The notes: generated by a model from the sequence alone, not told the origin. Shown: positions 53,552-64,000, counted from the first letter of the stretch. The stretch is 64,000 bases of DNA from Paragyromitra xinjiangensis (GCA_038503065.1 JBCAMK010000002.1:372001-436000), one strand, 5' to 3'. Translations and numbers: made by a program.

Positions 53552-54168
53552 TTAAGCCTTGGCCGCAGTCTTCTTGACGGCAAACCTCCTCTGCTTCCTG
53601 AGCACGGTCACTCGGAACCTGTCGAAATCGTTCAGCTGTCGTCTCCTGTCTTTGCTCGCGATCTTCTTGGCCCAAGTAGACTCAGCCCATTTGGTCTCGA
53701 TGCCTTCGGCTTCCCAGCACTTGGTCACCTTGCCGGTGCGTGCACCACGGGGGAGGGACTTGATCACGATGGGGGTGAGGATGAGGTGGGCGAGGGGAGT
53801 AGCGTGGCGGGCAACTTTAGAAGCAGTAGGGGCGTCAACGAGGACCTGCGGAAGACAGTATGTCAATATTGAAGATCTATAGACTTCCTGCAGAAACTAC
53901 TGTTATTGAAGTTGAGGGAAACGTACACGCTTGTGGTCGATGATCTCGACGATGGTGGCAAGGTTACCAGAGTAGGGGCCGTCGGTTAGGAGGATGACAC
54001 GGCCGACTTCAACAAGTCTAAATTTCCCATAGCAATCAGCTTCCAACTCATCTCATCGGTCTTCCAAAACCTTAATCCAAAATCCCCTCCCAAAAGAACC
54101 ACCACTTGTAGGATATCAACATACCGCCATTGCGAGGTCTGGACTTCAAGAGTTTTCTCGGACATCAT
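53552..54168 (-). CDS. RPL14: 60S ribosomal protein L14 (eL14)
   Basis: Large-subunit ribosomal protein eL14. Three exons, 54168-54125, 54017-53927 and 53845-53552, give 429 nt, 142 residues. The start is [15 protein letters not shown] (the second ATG at 54165 is equally possible). The KOW-like segment [20 protein letters not shown] spans exon 2, with [14 protein letters not shown] next. A long basic C-terminal half follows, with [13 protein letters not shown] and a Lys/Ala-rich end. The first intron splits the arginine codon of QWRLVEVG. Confidence 0.94.
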
Positions 54169-55416
54169 AGCTTCTGGTTACGGTTGCCGTTGGGGGGGGG
54201 TTCGGTCGGTTGGGCGTTGGTTGTTGTTGCTGGTAAGGTCGTTTGAAATCGTGAAGTTGAAAGCACCGTCTGTGAAATTCCGCCGGGGTCCGCTTGCGAG
54301 GCTTGGCACGAGCGTTGTTGTGGGCAGTTTGTGTGGGGGTGGTGAGCCTATGTGACGGTTTGCGGGCAATTTGGCAATCAGGGTTACTGCCCTGACTTGG
54401 CGGAGGGGTCCATTTAGGAACTTCGAACTTTTCTTTCTTCCTGTCAACATCCATCAGAAATGGGATCAACAACGCGTCCTCCTCTCATCTCATCGCTAAT
54501 CTGTCGAGGCGTACAGGAATTAACTATCAGGTATGCTTCATATTCCTCCTCTTACCTTTCCCCACTGCCCCGGATCCAATGTGATGAAATAATTTGCGAT
54601 TGAGTGTCATCTCGGCGAGTTCACGCCTGATCTCATTATGTCGAATGGCACTTATGATATTTATTCTTACATATTCTGAACCCTGTATCCTTCCCTCTCA
54701 TCATGAACTTCACACTTGTCACATCATCACGTTCTTTCCAGAATCCTAAAGCTGACGAATTGAAGGGATTACAGGCATTTGAAGAGTCAACAGAAATTTC
54801 AAGGGATTGAGTTTTACTGACAAGGTTTGTGACATACTTTTTTTTATCCCCCTGCCCCACTTCCTATGATGATATCTATGCACATAGATAGTATGCGATC
54901 CTTCGGGAAATGCGCTCTACCTTTTACACCAAGATCACTGAGGACACTATGTTATGGTTTTTTTAAGCATTGGAATACTCTCGGGGTCATCCGGCTAACG
55001 AATTGAAAAGGTTTTCTAGGACTTTTTTTGCTGCTGGCTGTTTTTTCTTCCGTTAGAATTTGCTGGAAGGATGAGCTCTACGGTTATATAGCCGATATCA
55101 AATATAATTATTTTCATATGACTTGCAATTGTTCCTTGTCTGTTTATGTTCGTGATTGGTGGTTTCATTGAGCTACCTTGAAATTTCTGGATGTAAAATT
55201 GTGAGTTCTTGGTTTGGTCACATCTAGAAAATAGTTCGGATCCCACGTAAAGTCTGGCTTCGAGGTAGTTTCGGAAATTCCGATGTCTCAAATGAGATGA
55301 CTTCGCTAAGACACCGTTACCCTGCTATCCAACCACGTAAATATACATGTATGTACTTGCCGAGCTTAAGCTTCATAGCTAAGATATCGAATGAATTGAG
55401 TGCATATACATAAACA
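54169..55416. other. Intergenic/promoter region RPL14 / RAD1
   Basis: Head-to-head arrangement with about 1.25 kb between start codons. A run of nine G lies near 54191. Short open frames at 54636-54860 and 55016-55291 have no recognisable family. Confidence 0.45.
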
Positions 55417-58400
55417 ATGACTACACCCGAGTCCTCACAAGTCAAGCTATCTCTACCACTCGTAAGATTCCAAACCTTAATCTATTGTCCAACCCTTCTA
55501 ACAAATCCCAGGAATACCAACAACACCTCTTCCACGAAATCAGCCAAGAAGATGAACTCGTAATCCTAGCCCGCGGACTCGGCCTGCTACGAGTCGTAAC
55601 GAACTTCCTACACGCGCACGATGCAGCGGGGGATAATTTGATTATTCTGGTTGGGGCGGACGAAAGGGAGAATGGGTGGGTTGGAGAGGGTTCGGCTATG
55701 CGTCATATCTGGATATATGGTATGGGAGGGGTGCTGATGGTTTTACTTATACACAGCACTCGCGGAGCAGGCGGTAGTGTCGCAGGCCCCGAAGGCTAGA
55801 GGGCTGAGTATTGTTAATACAGAGAATCAGAGTGTTGGGGCGAGGTAATAGGTTAACCTCAAGAGTTTCTGGGAGGGTGGCGGCTGACGGGAGGGATAGG
55901 CAGAAGCTATATGCTGGAGGGGGTATCTTCTCAGTTACGTCGAGGATTTTGGTGGTGGATTTATTGACGGGTATGGTCCTGCTAAATCTTTTATTGAAGT
56001 TTTTGGCTTGTTCTAAAATACCGTTCAAGATTTGATTAAGGTAGAGACTATTACTGGCCTCGTCGTTCTCCATTCCGAAAAGTTGGTTTTTTTGAATTCC
56101 TCAAACGTTGGTATATGCTCATTTATACCAGAGTCGTTGCAACATCACTCGAAGCATTCATCCTCCGCATTTTCCGCCAAAAGAACAAGACCGGCTTCGT
56201 AAAAGCCTTCTCCGACAACCCCGAACCCTTTTGTACCGGCTTCGCACCCCTCGCCACAATGATGCGGAATCTCTTCCTACGAAAACCCTCTCTTTGGCCA
56301 CGCTTCCACGTCACTGTTGCAAAAAGCCTCGAGGTGAAAAAAGCAGAAGTAGTGGAGCTCGAAGTAACCATGACGGACTCAATGCGGCAGATCCAAACAG
56401 CTGTAATGGAGTGTATAGAGGTGTCTATCAGCGAACTAAAGAAGGGGAACAGCGTGCTCGACATGGAGGATTGGAACATCGATAGTGCCTTGCATAAGAG
56501 TTTCGATGTGATTATAAGGAGGCAGTTGGACCCTGTGTGGCATCGGATTAGCTGGAAGACAAGACAAATCGTAAATGATCTAACGGTGCTAAGGGGGATT
56601 CTGCATTCGCTGCTGACGTATGATTGCGTTATGTTCTATCAACATCTTGAGACTATTCTTGCGATTCATAATCCCCCGCCAGGCTCAACTCGGCAGTCTC
56701 AGCCTCCGTGGCTATTCCTCGATGCGGCACACACGATCTTCAGTGTTGCTAAAGCACGTGTGTATACCGGCACTGTGAGTAAGGCTGCAATCAATAGTAA
56801 TCCCATTGGCACCATCCCGCAGACCCTTACGCCAGTCTTGGAAGAACTGCCAAAATGGTCACTACTGGCAGACGTGCTAGAGGAGATCGAGAGGGACCTA
56901 CATTTCAACCCTGTGCCCCAGAACTCAACAAATGGAACAACCCTAATAATGTGCAGTGACGAGAAAACATGTCGTCAAATACGGGAGTACCTACAAACCA
57001 TGAACGAGCGTCCTTTAGACGACGAGGACGGCGATCGTGATAACGAAGAGTCAAAAAAGGAGGCATCAGCAGCATATATGATGCGACGACGACTTAGAGG
57101 TTATCTAGCCTGGAAACACGATTTCTCCAAGATCAGCGCCTCTCTCTTCGCTGAAGACCAAAGAGCACGGAACCCTTCCTCCGTAGGAGACCAACGGCGT
57201 CAACCTGACTCTTCTCGTGGCAGGGCACCTCCAAATAAACGCCGACGGGTGCGAGGTGGAGGGACAGCTTCAGGCCCAAGTCGGAGCAGTGGTGGTGTCA
57301 TCACAATTACGGAAGACCAACCCGTGAATGTTGCAGAACTTATTGCTGAGGTGAGGCCAACGGAGGAAGAACAAGCGTTGAAGCAGGAGATTGGTGTGGA
57401 TCCGTTGGATAACATGGAGGACTATTTTGAACCGTATGAGATGGGTGATTTGATTGTGGTTCATCCGTATGATGGAGATATGGACGAGAGGGCGTTAGAA
57501 GAGTTGAAGCCCAGGTATGTGATCATGTATGAGCTGGATCCAGCATTTATTAGGAGGGTTGAGGTAAATCTTTGACCCATTCTGTGTCTACGACCTGTTT
57601 TGCTGCTAATAGTCTCGGGCAAAGGTTTACCGGAGCTCTCATGATGAACGGAATATTCGGGTTTATTTCATGTACTATGGGAAGTCAGTAGAAGAGCAAC
57701 GGTATCTAAGTGCTGTACGAAAAGAGAAGGACGCATTCACAAAGTTGATCCGTGAGAAAGGGGTAAGAGTTTCCGCTCATTTAAACTTTTAGAGAATGCT
57801 TACACGCATGACAGAACATGTCGGTCACTCTTACCGTAGATGGTAAAGGCATAGACGACCCTCAAGAACTCTTCCTTAGAACGGTCAACACACGGATAGC
57901 TGGTGGCGGACGCCTTATAGCGACTGCAGAACCCCCAAGAGTCATAGTCGATGTCCGTGAATTCCGAAGCTCTCTCCCCTCATTACTTCACGGCCGCAAC
58001 ACCGTGGTCGTGCCGTGCATGCTCACTGTCGGTGACTACATCCTCTCCCCTGAGATATGCGTCGAGAGGAAATCAATTAAGGATTTGATCTCGTCGTTCA
58101 AGGATGGACGATTATATAACCAGTGCGAGACTATGTTGCTGTATTATAAAAGTCCGATGCTGCTGATCGAGTTTGATCAGAATAAGTCATTCAGCTTGGA
58201 GGTGTGTTTAGATCACTAATGCTCACTCGAATCAGAAAATTATCGGATGAGGTTAACTAAACATTGGATGGGGGAATAGCCATTCGCAGATTTGACGTCA
58301 ACCATTGGACAGCATGATCTGCAGTCTAAATTGGTGCTGCTGACGATCGCATTTCCGGGAGTGAAGATTATATGGTCGTCTAGCCCGTACCAGACCGCAG

Positions 58401-58810
58401 AGATATTCGAGGAGCTTAAGGTACTAGCCTTTGGAACTTATTCTTCTGTATTAACCAGTTCAACTAATAGCGATCTAGAAAAATCAACAAGAACCCGACC
58501 CAGTTGCAGCAGTAAAAATAGGACTCGGTGATGGAGAAGACCCGATAGGTGCACATAATCAAACCCCACAGGTGAGAACAGGTTCCCCACTTCTACTATA
58601 CACATAAGAAGGTGCTAACGCCTCCTTCTGGATTAGGATATTCTGAGAGCCATTCCTGGCATCACGGGGAAGAATTACAAGAATGTCGTCTTAGAAGTGG
58701 AAAATATCATAGAGTTAAGCAATATGGAAGAAAAGGAAATAGCTGCAATGATAGGTCCTGAAGCAGCGAGGAAAGTATATAGATTCTTTAATAAATCTGT
58801 GTTTGAATAA
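55417..58810 (+). CDS. RAD1: XPF/Rad1 structure-specific endonuclease subunit
   Basis: XPF (Rad1, Rad16 in fission yeast) pairs with ERCC1/Rad10 to cut 5' of lesions in nucleotide excision repair and in recombination. Eleven exons: 55417-55461, 55512-55689, 55757-55844, 55900-55970, 56030-56081, 56132-57563, 57625-57762, 57815-58201, 58280-58420, 58479-58571 and 58637-58810. They total 932 residues. The helicase-like N-terminal region is evident ([45 protein letters not shown]) and, as in other XPFs, lacks a Walker A lysine motif. The nuclease core has [11 protein letters not shown] and VERKSIKDL (the ERKxxxD active site near residue 748). The C-terminal helix-hairpin-helix domain lies at about 876-932 ([15 protein letters not shown]). 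The stop is TAA at 58808-58810. Confidence 0.95.
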
Positions 58811-59032
58811 ACTGTAGATATGAGTGGGATGAGTCCTGTGGATGTCAACGCGGCTTCTCGAATGCCTCCTTTATTTTACCTTTAGAAAGTTTGCGGATGT
58901 TAAGATACATGTACTCTAGTAAAATAGATTAGATATTTTGACGCTAGTTGAGAAGGTGTGTTAATGTTGGGTTTTTAGCCCTGTAGCTAACTCTATGGTT
59001 TTGGGGTTACTGGATGAAATAAGGCTGGCTTG

Positions 59033-59065
59033 GGCACCTTGCTGGCACCTTGCTGACACCTTGCT
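59033..59065. repeat. 11-bp minisatellite, three units
   Basis: Two perfect copies of GGCACCTTGCT (59033-59043, 59044-59054) are followed by one copy with a single change, GACACCTTGCT (59055-59065), then a partial unit GGCA. Confidence 0.85.
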
Positions 59066-59212
59066 GGCAGTGACTCCCAACCGGAGTATTCAAGCGTGGG
59101 GACGTGGAGTGCAATAGCAAAGTTATTAACACCATCGGTAACATACAATTATACCTGTTCCGTCACCCTAATTAGAATTAGGCTCAATGAGTCTATTTTA
59201 GAGAGTTGGGAT

Positions 59213-59311
59213 TTGTCTCGAACCAGCCTCTGGGGCTCTGCCCCAGAGCAATGACTTGGTGATGTGAACACAAGAAACACACTAAGCCTAATTGGGTTTG
59301 GTTCGAGACAA
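59213..59311. mobile_element. 99-bp miniature inverted-repeat element with 9-bp target duplication
   Basis: Perfect 13-bp terminal inverted repeats TTGTCTCGAACCA (59213-59225) and TGGTTCGAGACAA (59299-59311) are flanked by identical 9-bp direct repeats AGTTGGGAT (59204-59212 and 59312-59320). Inside, CTCTGGGGC and GCCCCAGAG at about 59228-59248 form a tight hairpin. Nine-base target duplications are characteristic of Mutator-like transposases, so it is probably a non-autonomous derivative mobilised by such an enzyme. It has no coding capacity. Confidence 0.78.
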
Positions 59312-59814
59312 AGTTGGGATGTTCTTGTGGCTTTCGCTGGAACGACCCATATTTACTACTAATATCACATGATTAGTACTTGTCTCTTCATGTCCAGTTA
59401 TTCCAGTGCTCGATAAAGCAAGCTCAAATATTAGTACCGATGGGGTAACTGGGAGCCATTGTATTAGAAGTTTTTACGGGAACTCCAGCAGTCACATACC
59501 TGGTGAACTTGGGCCATTAATTGCCGATTGAAATAGAAATATTGGGATAATCTATTACATAGTGAGGACTTACGGTAAGTGTGCCCACCTATGACTTCAT
59601 GTAGATCATAGCCACGAGAAGAAGATTCATTCTATCACAAATCGTAGCCCATGTAGATTCACAGAGTCCATAAATTCCAAATCATCCTCCGGAAATACTA
59701 ATCTAATATTCTTAATCCACATCCACATCCACCCAGAATCCCCATACAAGATATCCAGCCTGAGGCCTCGACCCGTCAGCTAACTATCCAGAACTTCATC
59801 CCACCCTTACATAC

Positions 59815-60510
59815 ATGTACTTGACAGCAGAAGATAACATGTCACTCACAAACACACCACAGCCACCTAGCAATATGTCGTCTTCCGAGGCCAGCTCCTC
59901 CCCCGCCACCTCACCTTCAGCACTTGATCCTAACGCAATCCCCCTCAGAATACGAGGGTCTGGTATCCATAGCCACAAACCTTACCCCTGCAACTTTGCC
60001 AACTGCAAACGAAGTTATGTCGCCGCCCTCAACCTCCAAAAGCACCAACGCCACCACCCTAAGAACTTTCTCTGCCGCTATACGCCTTGCGCTGGCGCAT
60101 TTGTATGTGCCGGAGACCGTACTGTCCATGAAGTCTCTGCACATGGTAAAAGTGAGCACTATTCCTGCTACCTGTGCACATACTCCACGAATAACAGGAG
60201 TTATCTCAGATCACATATAATACGCATGCACGAAGAGGTCCCAATAGATCTCGCGTTGAGTAAGATTATCGATGATACGAGCCCAGAAGAGCTAGGGATA
60301 GATCAAAGCAAGCAGCAAGATATCTTGTTCCCAGTCGAAGATAAGAGCAAACACCTTGTCTGCGATATGTGTAATTGCTTCTCTAGTGAGAAAAAAGTTA
60401 ACTTGTACCAGCACATCTGGCGAAAACATCACGGCGTCTCAACGAAGGAAGCTATGGCGAGAATCGTCGCGGCAGCAGAGTCCAGAAAGGTGAAGGAAGA
60501 AGAGACTTAG
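59815..60510 (+). CDS. C2H2 zinc-finger protein, intronless
   Basis: A single open exon of 231 residues. A Ser/Pro-rich N-terminal region is followed by at least two classical fingers (YPCNFANCKRSYVAALNLQK then HxxxH; FLCRYTPCAGAF then HxxxxH) and two shorter-spaced fingers, CYLC with H-x4-H (YLRSHIIRMH) near residue 135 and CDMC with HIWRKH near 197. A Lys/Glu-rich tail ends at 60510. It is probably a DNA-binding regulator in the nucleus; the target is unknown. Starts at 59815, 59839 and 59875 are all in frame; the last removes the least conserved leader. It is the only multi-hundred-base gene in the window without an intron. Confidence 0.75.
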   Translation: MYLTAEDNMSLTNTPQPPSNMSSSEASSSPATSPSALDPNAIPLRIRGSGIHSHKPYPCNFANCKRSYVAALNLQKHQRHHPKNFLCRYTPCAGAFVCAGDRTVHEVSAHGKSEHYSCYLCTYSTNNRSYLRSHIIRMHEEVPIDLALSKIIDDTSPEELGIDQSKQQDILFPVEDKSKHLVCDMCNCFSSEKKVNLYQHIWRKHHGVSTKEAMARIVAAAESRKVKEEET

Positions 60511-61572
60511 TGTCTATGGTAGGCAACTTTATCAAGCTTGGACTTAGAGATCTTTGTTACGTTTTTTTATTTATTTGGGTTTTTTCTTCCCTAAAGTATC
60601 AGGACCTACATGTATTTTTTTAGCCGTAGGAGGCGTTAGTTAACAGTGTTCCATGTCATATGCATTCGTTACCATTCTGTTTTTTGTAATAGTTCTAGCT
60701 TAGCATAAACTATTTCGTTAAACCATTTCGTGTTCTAAATTCTCGTTCCCTAGGGTAAAAGCAACCCGCGGCCAGGATAGGACAGATTATCAAAACGCCA
60801 ATAATGCCGAGTGACGGTTTGTGCATGAGCCGCAAGAAGATTCAGTCACTTCTAAGAGCAAGCAGGGTACACTAGTATAGTGATTTAGGAAACCTCTGCA
60901 TAGCTATTAGCCCCACATAATTACAAGAGTACATATGTAGTCAGGTCAAGTATTTTACTACTGCTAGCGAAAGGTGAACTAAAGCGAGACTGTCCTCGAG
61001 TTTAGCAACACACCTGTGGCTTACCCAGAAGTTGGGCTCGTTCTCATCATTCCCACTGCCGCCTATGGCTGCTGCGCTGTCCTTCTAGTCATATTATCAA
61101 CTCCACATGAAGCTCATCGACGCCTCTACAAAAGCCTGCACCAAGCCCAACATCATTTACTGACTCACCACCCTAGTATTCGCTAGAAGCTGAACCTGTA
61201 GTCTTTTTTTTCTGTTGCTGGATAGGCACTTTTATGATAGATATCGGGCCAATCTCCTGTGCGGGGTCCTCGAATCAGCCTCATTTCAAATAAGAGAATG
61301 AGCATGAATCTTAGGAAAAGAGTGGGTGAGAAGTCTTATCGTGATTCATGTGATCGCGATTCAGCTGGTGCTATTCAGCTGGTGCTGCAAGTGAAACAGT
61401 CACCGAAGAGTCAGCGAAAGCGGTAGTCCTGAAGCGTCACAAATGAGCCACCAAACAACCTTACCCGAAGCATCAAACACATGACCCAAAACATGACTTA
61501 AACCGGCATACCACAACGCGTTTAGCCTATATCGCGCCTTCATTAACGCGTCTCCCCACGCGTCCTGAACAT
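60511..61572. other. Intergenic region
   Basis: No gene is supported. A 14-bp tandem duplication ATTCAGCTGGTGCT occupies 61359-61386. The region from about 61400 should contain the promoter of the polynucleotide kinase gene. Confidence 0.45.
61359..61386. repeat. 14-bp perfect tandem duplication
   Basis: ATTCAGCTGGTGCT is repeated exactly at 61359-61372 and 61373-61386, about 300 bp upstream of the PNK1 coding start. Confidence 0.85.
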
Positions 61573-61686
61573 ATGAAGACTTGCATGAGAGTATTCCGTA
61601 TCTCCCATCTCCAGAAATACCCATCAATTCATCTTCAAGCCCTAAATTTCAGAACGCCCTTCGTCCTGATCCCTCAACTCAGAAGA

Positions 61687-63185
61687 ATGTCTTCTGGAGC
61701 ACGAAAACGTAAATCCCCCACTGGAGAAACCCCAGCCGCCGCTCCCGCCAAACGGAAGGTCCAGTCCACGACGACCCAAGTAGGCGTTTCGAATTTCTTC
61801 AAGCCGAGTAGCCAGAAGGAGCCAGAAAAGGTGACATGGAAACTAATAGCCAAGACATTATTGGTGGGCAAATATTCCAATAAAGCCCCCGATGGGGATA
61901 GCTTAGTATCATTGGAGGGGAAAAAGCGAATTGCTGGATTTGATCTTGTGAGTTTACTATGTCAGCAGAGACTGATCATAACCGGACTATCAAACTAATT
62001 TCTCTAGGATTCTACACTGATCACCACTAAATCTGGTAACAAGTTTGCCAAAACCGCAGACGACTGGCAATGGTGGCATGCTTCGGTCCCCGAGAAGCTG
62101 AAAGAGCTACACAGTGGAGGGTTCTACACCTACATGAAATTCTGGTTCCTCGAGTCCTAGCTAACTTTTTCATAGATACAACATAGTTCTCTTCACCAAC
62201 CAAGCTGGCATCCCAGACCCGACCAAAGAGTCTCCACGCCTGAGCACTTTCAAATCGAAGGTTGCAGCAATCTTCACAACTCTTGACATCCCTGAGATCA
62301 TCGTCTATGCCGCAACCGCAAATGATAAGTACCGAAAACCAAGACCTGGCATGTGGGAGGAATGTCTGGACGACTTCGACCTCGATGCTCATGATGGAGA
62401 GAGACTCGATTTAAGTGGGAGCTATTTGGTAGGAGATGCAGCCGGCAGAGCAGGTGACTTTTCGGACACAGATAGAAATTGGGCTCTAAATATTGGACTG
62501 GGCTTTCATACACCTGAGGAATTCTTCCTGGGAGAGGCTCCGAAGGCTATGGAACACAAGTTTAACCCATTGCAATACACAGTAACTACAACCACTGTCA
62601 CGACCACGAAAACTACAGTATTCACCAAATCTACTGCCAACAAAGAAGTCGTTCTCTTTGTTGGTTCCCCGGGCGCTGGTAAATCCACCTTCTATTGGCG
62701 TCACCTCAAGCCCCTCGGTTATAAGCGTGTCAACCAAGACATCCTCAAGACTAAGCCTAAGTGTTTCGCCGCCGCCAATGGGTGGCTGAAAGAAGGTAAA
62801 AGTGTGGTTATCGACAATACCAACGCTGACCGCACCACTCGCAACGCCTGGGTTAAACTTGCGAAGGAACATAAAGTGCCAATTCGGTGTCTCTACTTTA
62901 CGTCCCCGGAAGAATTGTGTATGCATAATGCTGCGGTGCGGGCATTTGGCGGAGATGTAGTCAATCCAGAGAATAGGGAGATGTTACCGGGGATTGCGTT
63001 TAGAGGGTTTAAATCACGATTTGAGGAGCCAGCAGAAGAAGAGGGGTTTGCAGGGCTGACTAAGGTTGAGTTTAAGGTTTGTTTCCCATTCTACTTGTTT
63101 GTGGAATGGTTGCTAATATGCTGGGGGAATTTAGTGGGAAGGTGACGATAAGGAGCGGAAGATTTGGAATAGGTTTTGGACTTAG
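61687..63185 (+). CDS. PNK1: Polynucleotide kinase 3'-phosphatase
   Basis: This bifunctional enzyme restores 5'-phosphate and 3'-hydroxyl ends at DNA breaks. Four exons, 61687-61947, 62008-62120, 62176-63076 and 63135-63185, give 441 residues. The phosphatase (HAD) motif DLDST spans the first intron (residues 86-90); LFTNQAGI and the VGDAAGR loop follow. The kinase domain has Walker [10 protein letters not shown] near 288 and VIDNTNAD. The C-terminus WNRFWT is typical of fungal members. The N-terminus has a basic stretch and QVGVSNFF (residues 31-38), matching a PCNA-interacting box. No FHA domain is present. An in-frame ATG at 61573 would add 38 residues with eight Lys/Arg and no acidic residue, resembling a mitochondrial presequence, so two forms are possible. 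Confidence 0.93.
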
Positions 63186-64000
63186 CATGGGGCGAAGTGG
63201 GGATTGGCGTTTGTGGAATTGCGATTGTTTAGAAATAGAGAAGGTCCTTTATAGGGGCTTTGCGCATATGTTCCGACCTATATACTATTAAAGCCCAACC
63301 TATTTACCAACAGGCCCACTTTGAGTATCGTCTGACCCATCTACAAATTGACACGAGAAAATGGCTGATCTTCAAATGGATTTTTTCCGACTATAGTTTA
63401 ACCCCTTCACTAACTAACACTACACCTAACTATCATAGCTTCATTCATCCCCGGTAGATGCCCCCAATTTTTGTTACTTAAACTTTGATTCTCTAATGTA
63501 CTGTATTTTACACCCTTTAGGTGAACTAAATACATGTATATTTGTAGTTAAAAGGAACAGCGAGAGTTCATTGTTATAATCATTATGTTGTAGTAATTTT
63601 TGCAAAGCTCCGTCCCTGTGATAGTGATGATTATGCTTGTAGGGCTACAAGTATGGTTTTGTACCTTGCTTAGAGACATGGAATTCTTTGGATAAGGGCC
63701 TCTTGGAGGCTGGGATTATGGTCCAATTGCTTCCAATGAGCATCACAGATTCGACAGGGGTGGCGAAGACATCTCTGATAAGGTGGTCTTGGCACGCTAA
63801 TGTCCTGCTGTTTACGAGTAAAGTGCACGACGCGTCTATTCAGCTCCATCTCACTTAAGTCGCTCGCAGATGCCCCCTTGTCCCCCCTCTGAGCTCCCAC
63901 AGCTCCATTCATCCAGTATTGGCTCGCGTACGGGCATCTTTAGTGGATCTATACCGGCTCTAGGACATCAGGAGGAGTGAAGATGGGTATTTCAGGTACA
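63186..64000. other. 3' flank of PNK1 with repeat copy 2 and uncharacterised sequence
   Basis: The repeat copy begins 84 bp after the PNK1 stop and fades at about 63697. Beyond that, a minus-strand open frame (63670-63912) encodes a Cys/His-containing peptide (CLRHPCRICDAHW) whose last residues come from the repeat. It may be the edge of a gene or element extending past the window. Confidence 0.4.
63269..63697 (+). mobile_element. MITE-family copy 2 (left part only)
   Basis: From TGTTCCGACC at 63269 this sequence is collinear with the 18.3-kb element: it shares CACTTTGAGTATC with the longer arm of that element, CCATCTACAAATTGACAC at 63337, GATCTTCAAATG, CACCTAACTATCA, TTGTAGTTAAAAGGAA, GATTATGCTTGT and ATTCTTTG. 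Homology ends at about 63697 where copy 1 enters its right terminal repeat; no right terminal repeat appears before 64000. CATA precedes it, as in copy 1. Confidence 0.75.

Larger units (their letters stand above)
58811..59814. other. Repeat-bearing intergenic region
   Basis: No gene is supported. It contains a three-unit 11-bp minisatellite (59033-59065) and a 99-bp inverted-repeat element with 9-bp flanking duplication (59213-59311), annotated separately. The last 100 bases hold the promoter of the zinc-finger gene. Confidence 0.5.

Overview
The window is nuclear DNA of a filamentous ascomycete. The evidence is short spliceosomal introns (about 45-130 nt, GT/CTAAC/AG style) in nearly every gene, clear Pezizomycotina orthologues (Nej1/XLF, Chs5, Sec8, Urb1, an ENA-type Na+ ATPase), and promoters and 3' ends that are compact but not operonic. 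Some genes are very intron-rich (17 exons in SEC8, 11 in RAD1/XPF, 10 in URB1). Together with repeat-rich gaps this suggests an early-diverging Pezizomycotina lineage such as Pezizomycetes; that placement is inference.

Layout. 1-502: 3' end of an HpcH/HpaI-type aldolase gene cut by the window edge. 2146-5983 (-): ENA-type cation ATPase. 7.0-7.45 kb (-): possible small gene, divergent from a Golgi-pH-regulator family membrane protein (7543-9571 +). 10839-15078 (+): exocyst subunit SEC8. 15.1-21.4 kb: gene-poor island with two inverted-repeat elements and a broken gene. 21455-23642 (-): NEJ1/XLF. 24103-25018 (-): ribosomal protein L34, divergent from PRP8 (25560-32953 +). 33605-34399 (+): methionine sulfoxide reductase A. 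35557-41516 (-): URB1, divergent over 290 bp from RFC1 (41807-45357 +). 46382-48538 (+): ADE4, with a one-base frameshift in exon 2. 49504-51096 (-): degenerate multi-exon locus. 51346-52571 (+): CHS5. 53552-54168 (-): ribosomal protein L14. 55417-58810 (+): XPF/Rad1 nuclease. 59815-60510 (+): C2H2 zinc-finger protein. 61687-63185 (+): polynucleotide kinase 3'-phosphatase. 63.27 kb to the end: second copy of the 18.3-kb inverted-repeat element, running into unknown sequence.

The genes are mostly conserved housekeeping genes: secretion (SEC8, CHS5, the GPHR-like protein), splicing (PRP8), ribosome biogenesis and structure (URB1, L34, L14), purine synthesis (ADE4), cation export, and DNA replication/repair (NEJ1, RFC1, RAD1, PNK1). 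No operon-like logic links them. Exon models were built by hand from splice signals, protein-family continuity and reading-frame closure. For ENA1, the GPHR-like gene, SEC8, RPL34, PRP8, MXR1, RFC1, CHS5, RPL14, RAD1 and PNK1 the exon lengths sum to an exact multiple of three with no internal stop. URB1 closes only if GC-AG introns are allowed. ADE4 closes only if one base is removed.

I found no single undescribed system. The most unusual signals are a 6-nt microexon in the ATPase gene, up to three GC-AG introns in URB1, the ADE4 frameshift, a 99-bp element with a 9-bp target duplication, an inverted-repeat family whose second copy may be the end of a longer parent element, two decayed multi-exon loci carrying in-frame TAG/TGA codons, and a PIP-box-like motif plus possible mitochondrial presequence on the polynucleotide kinase.
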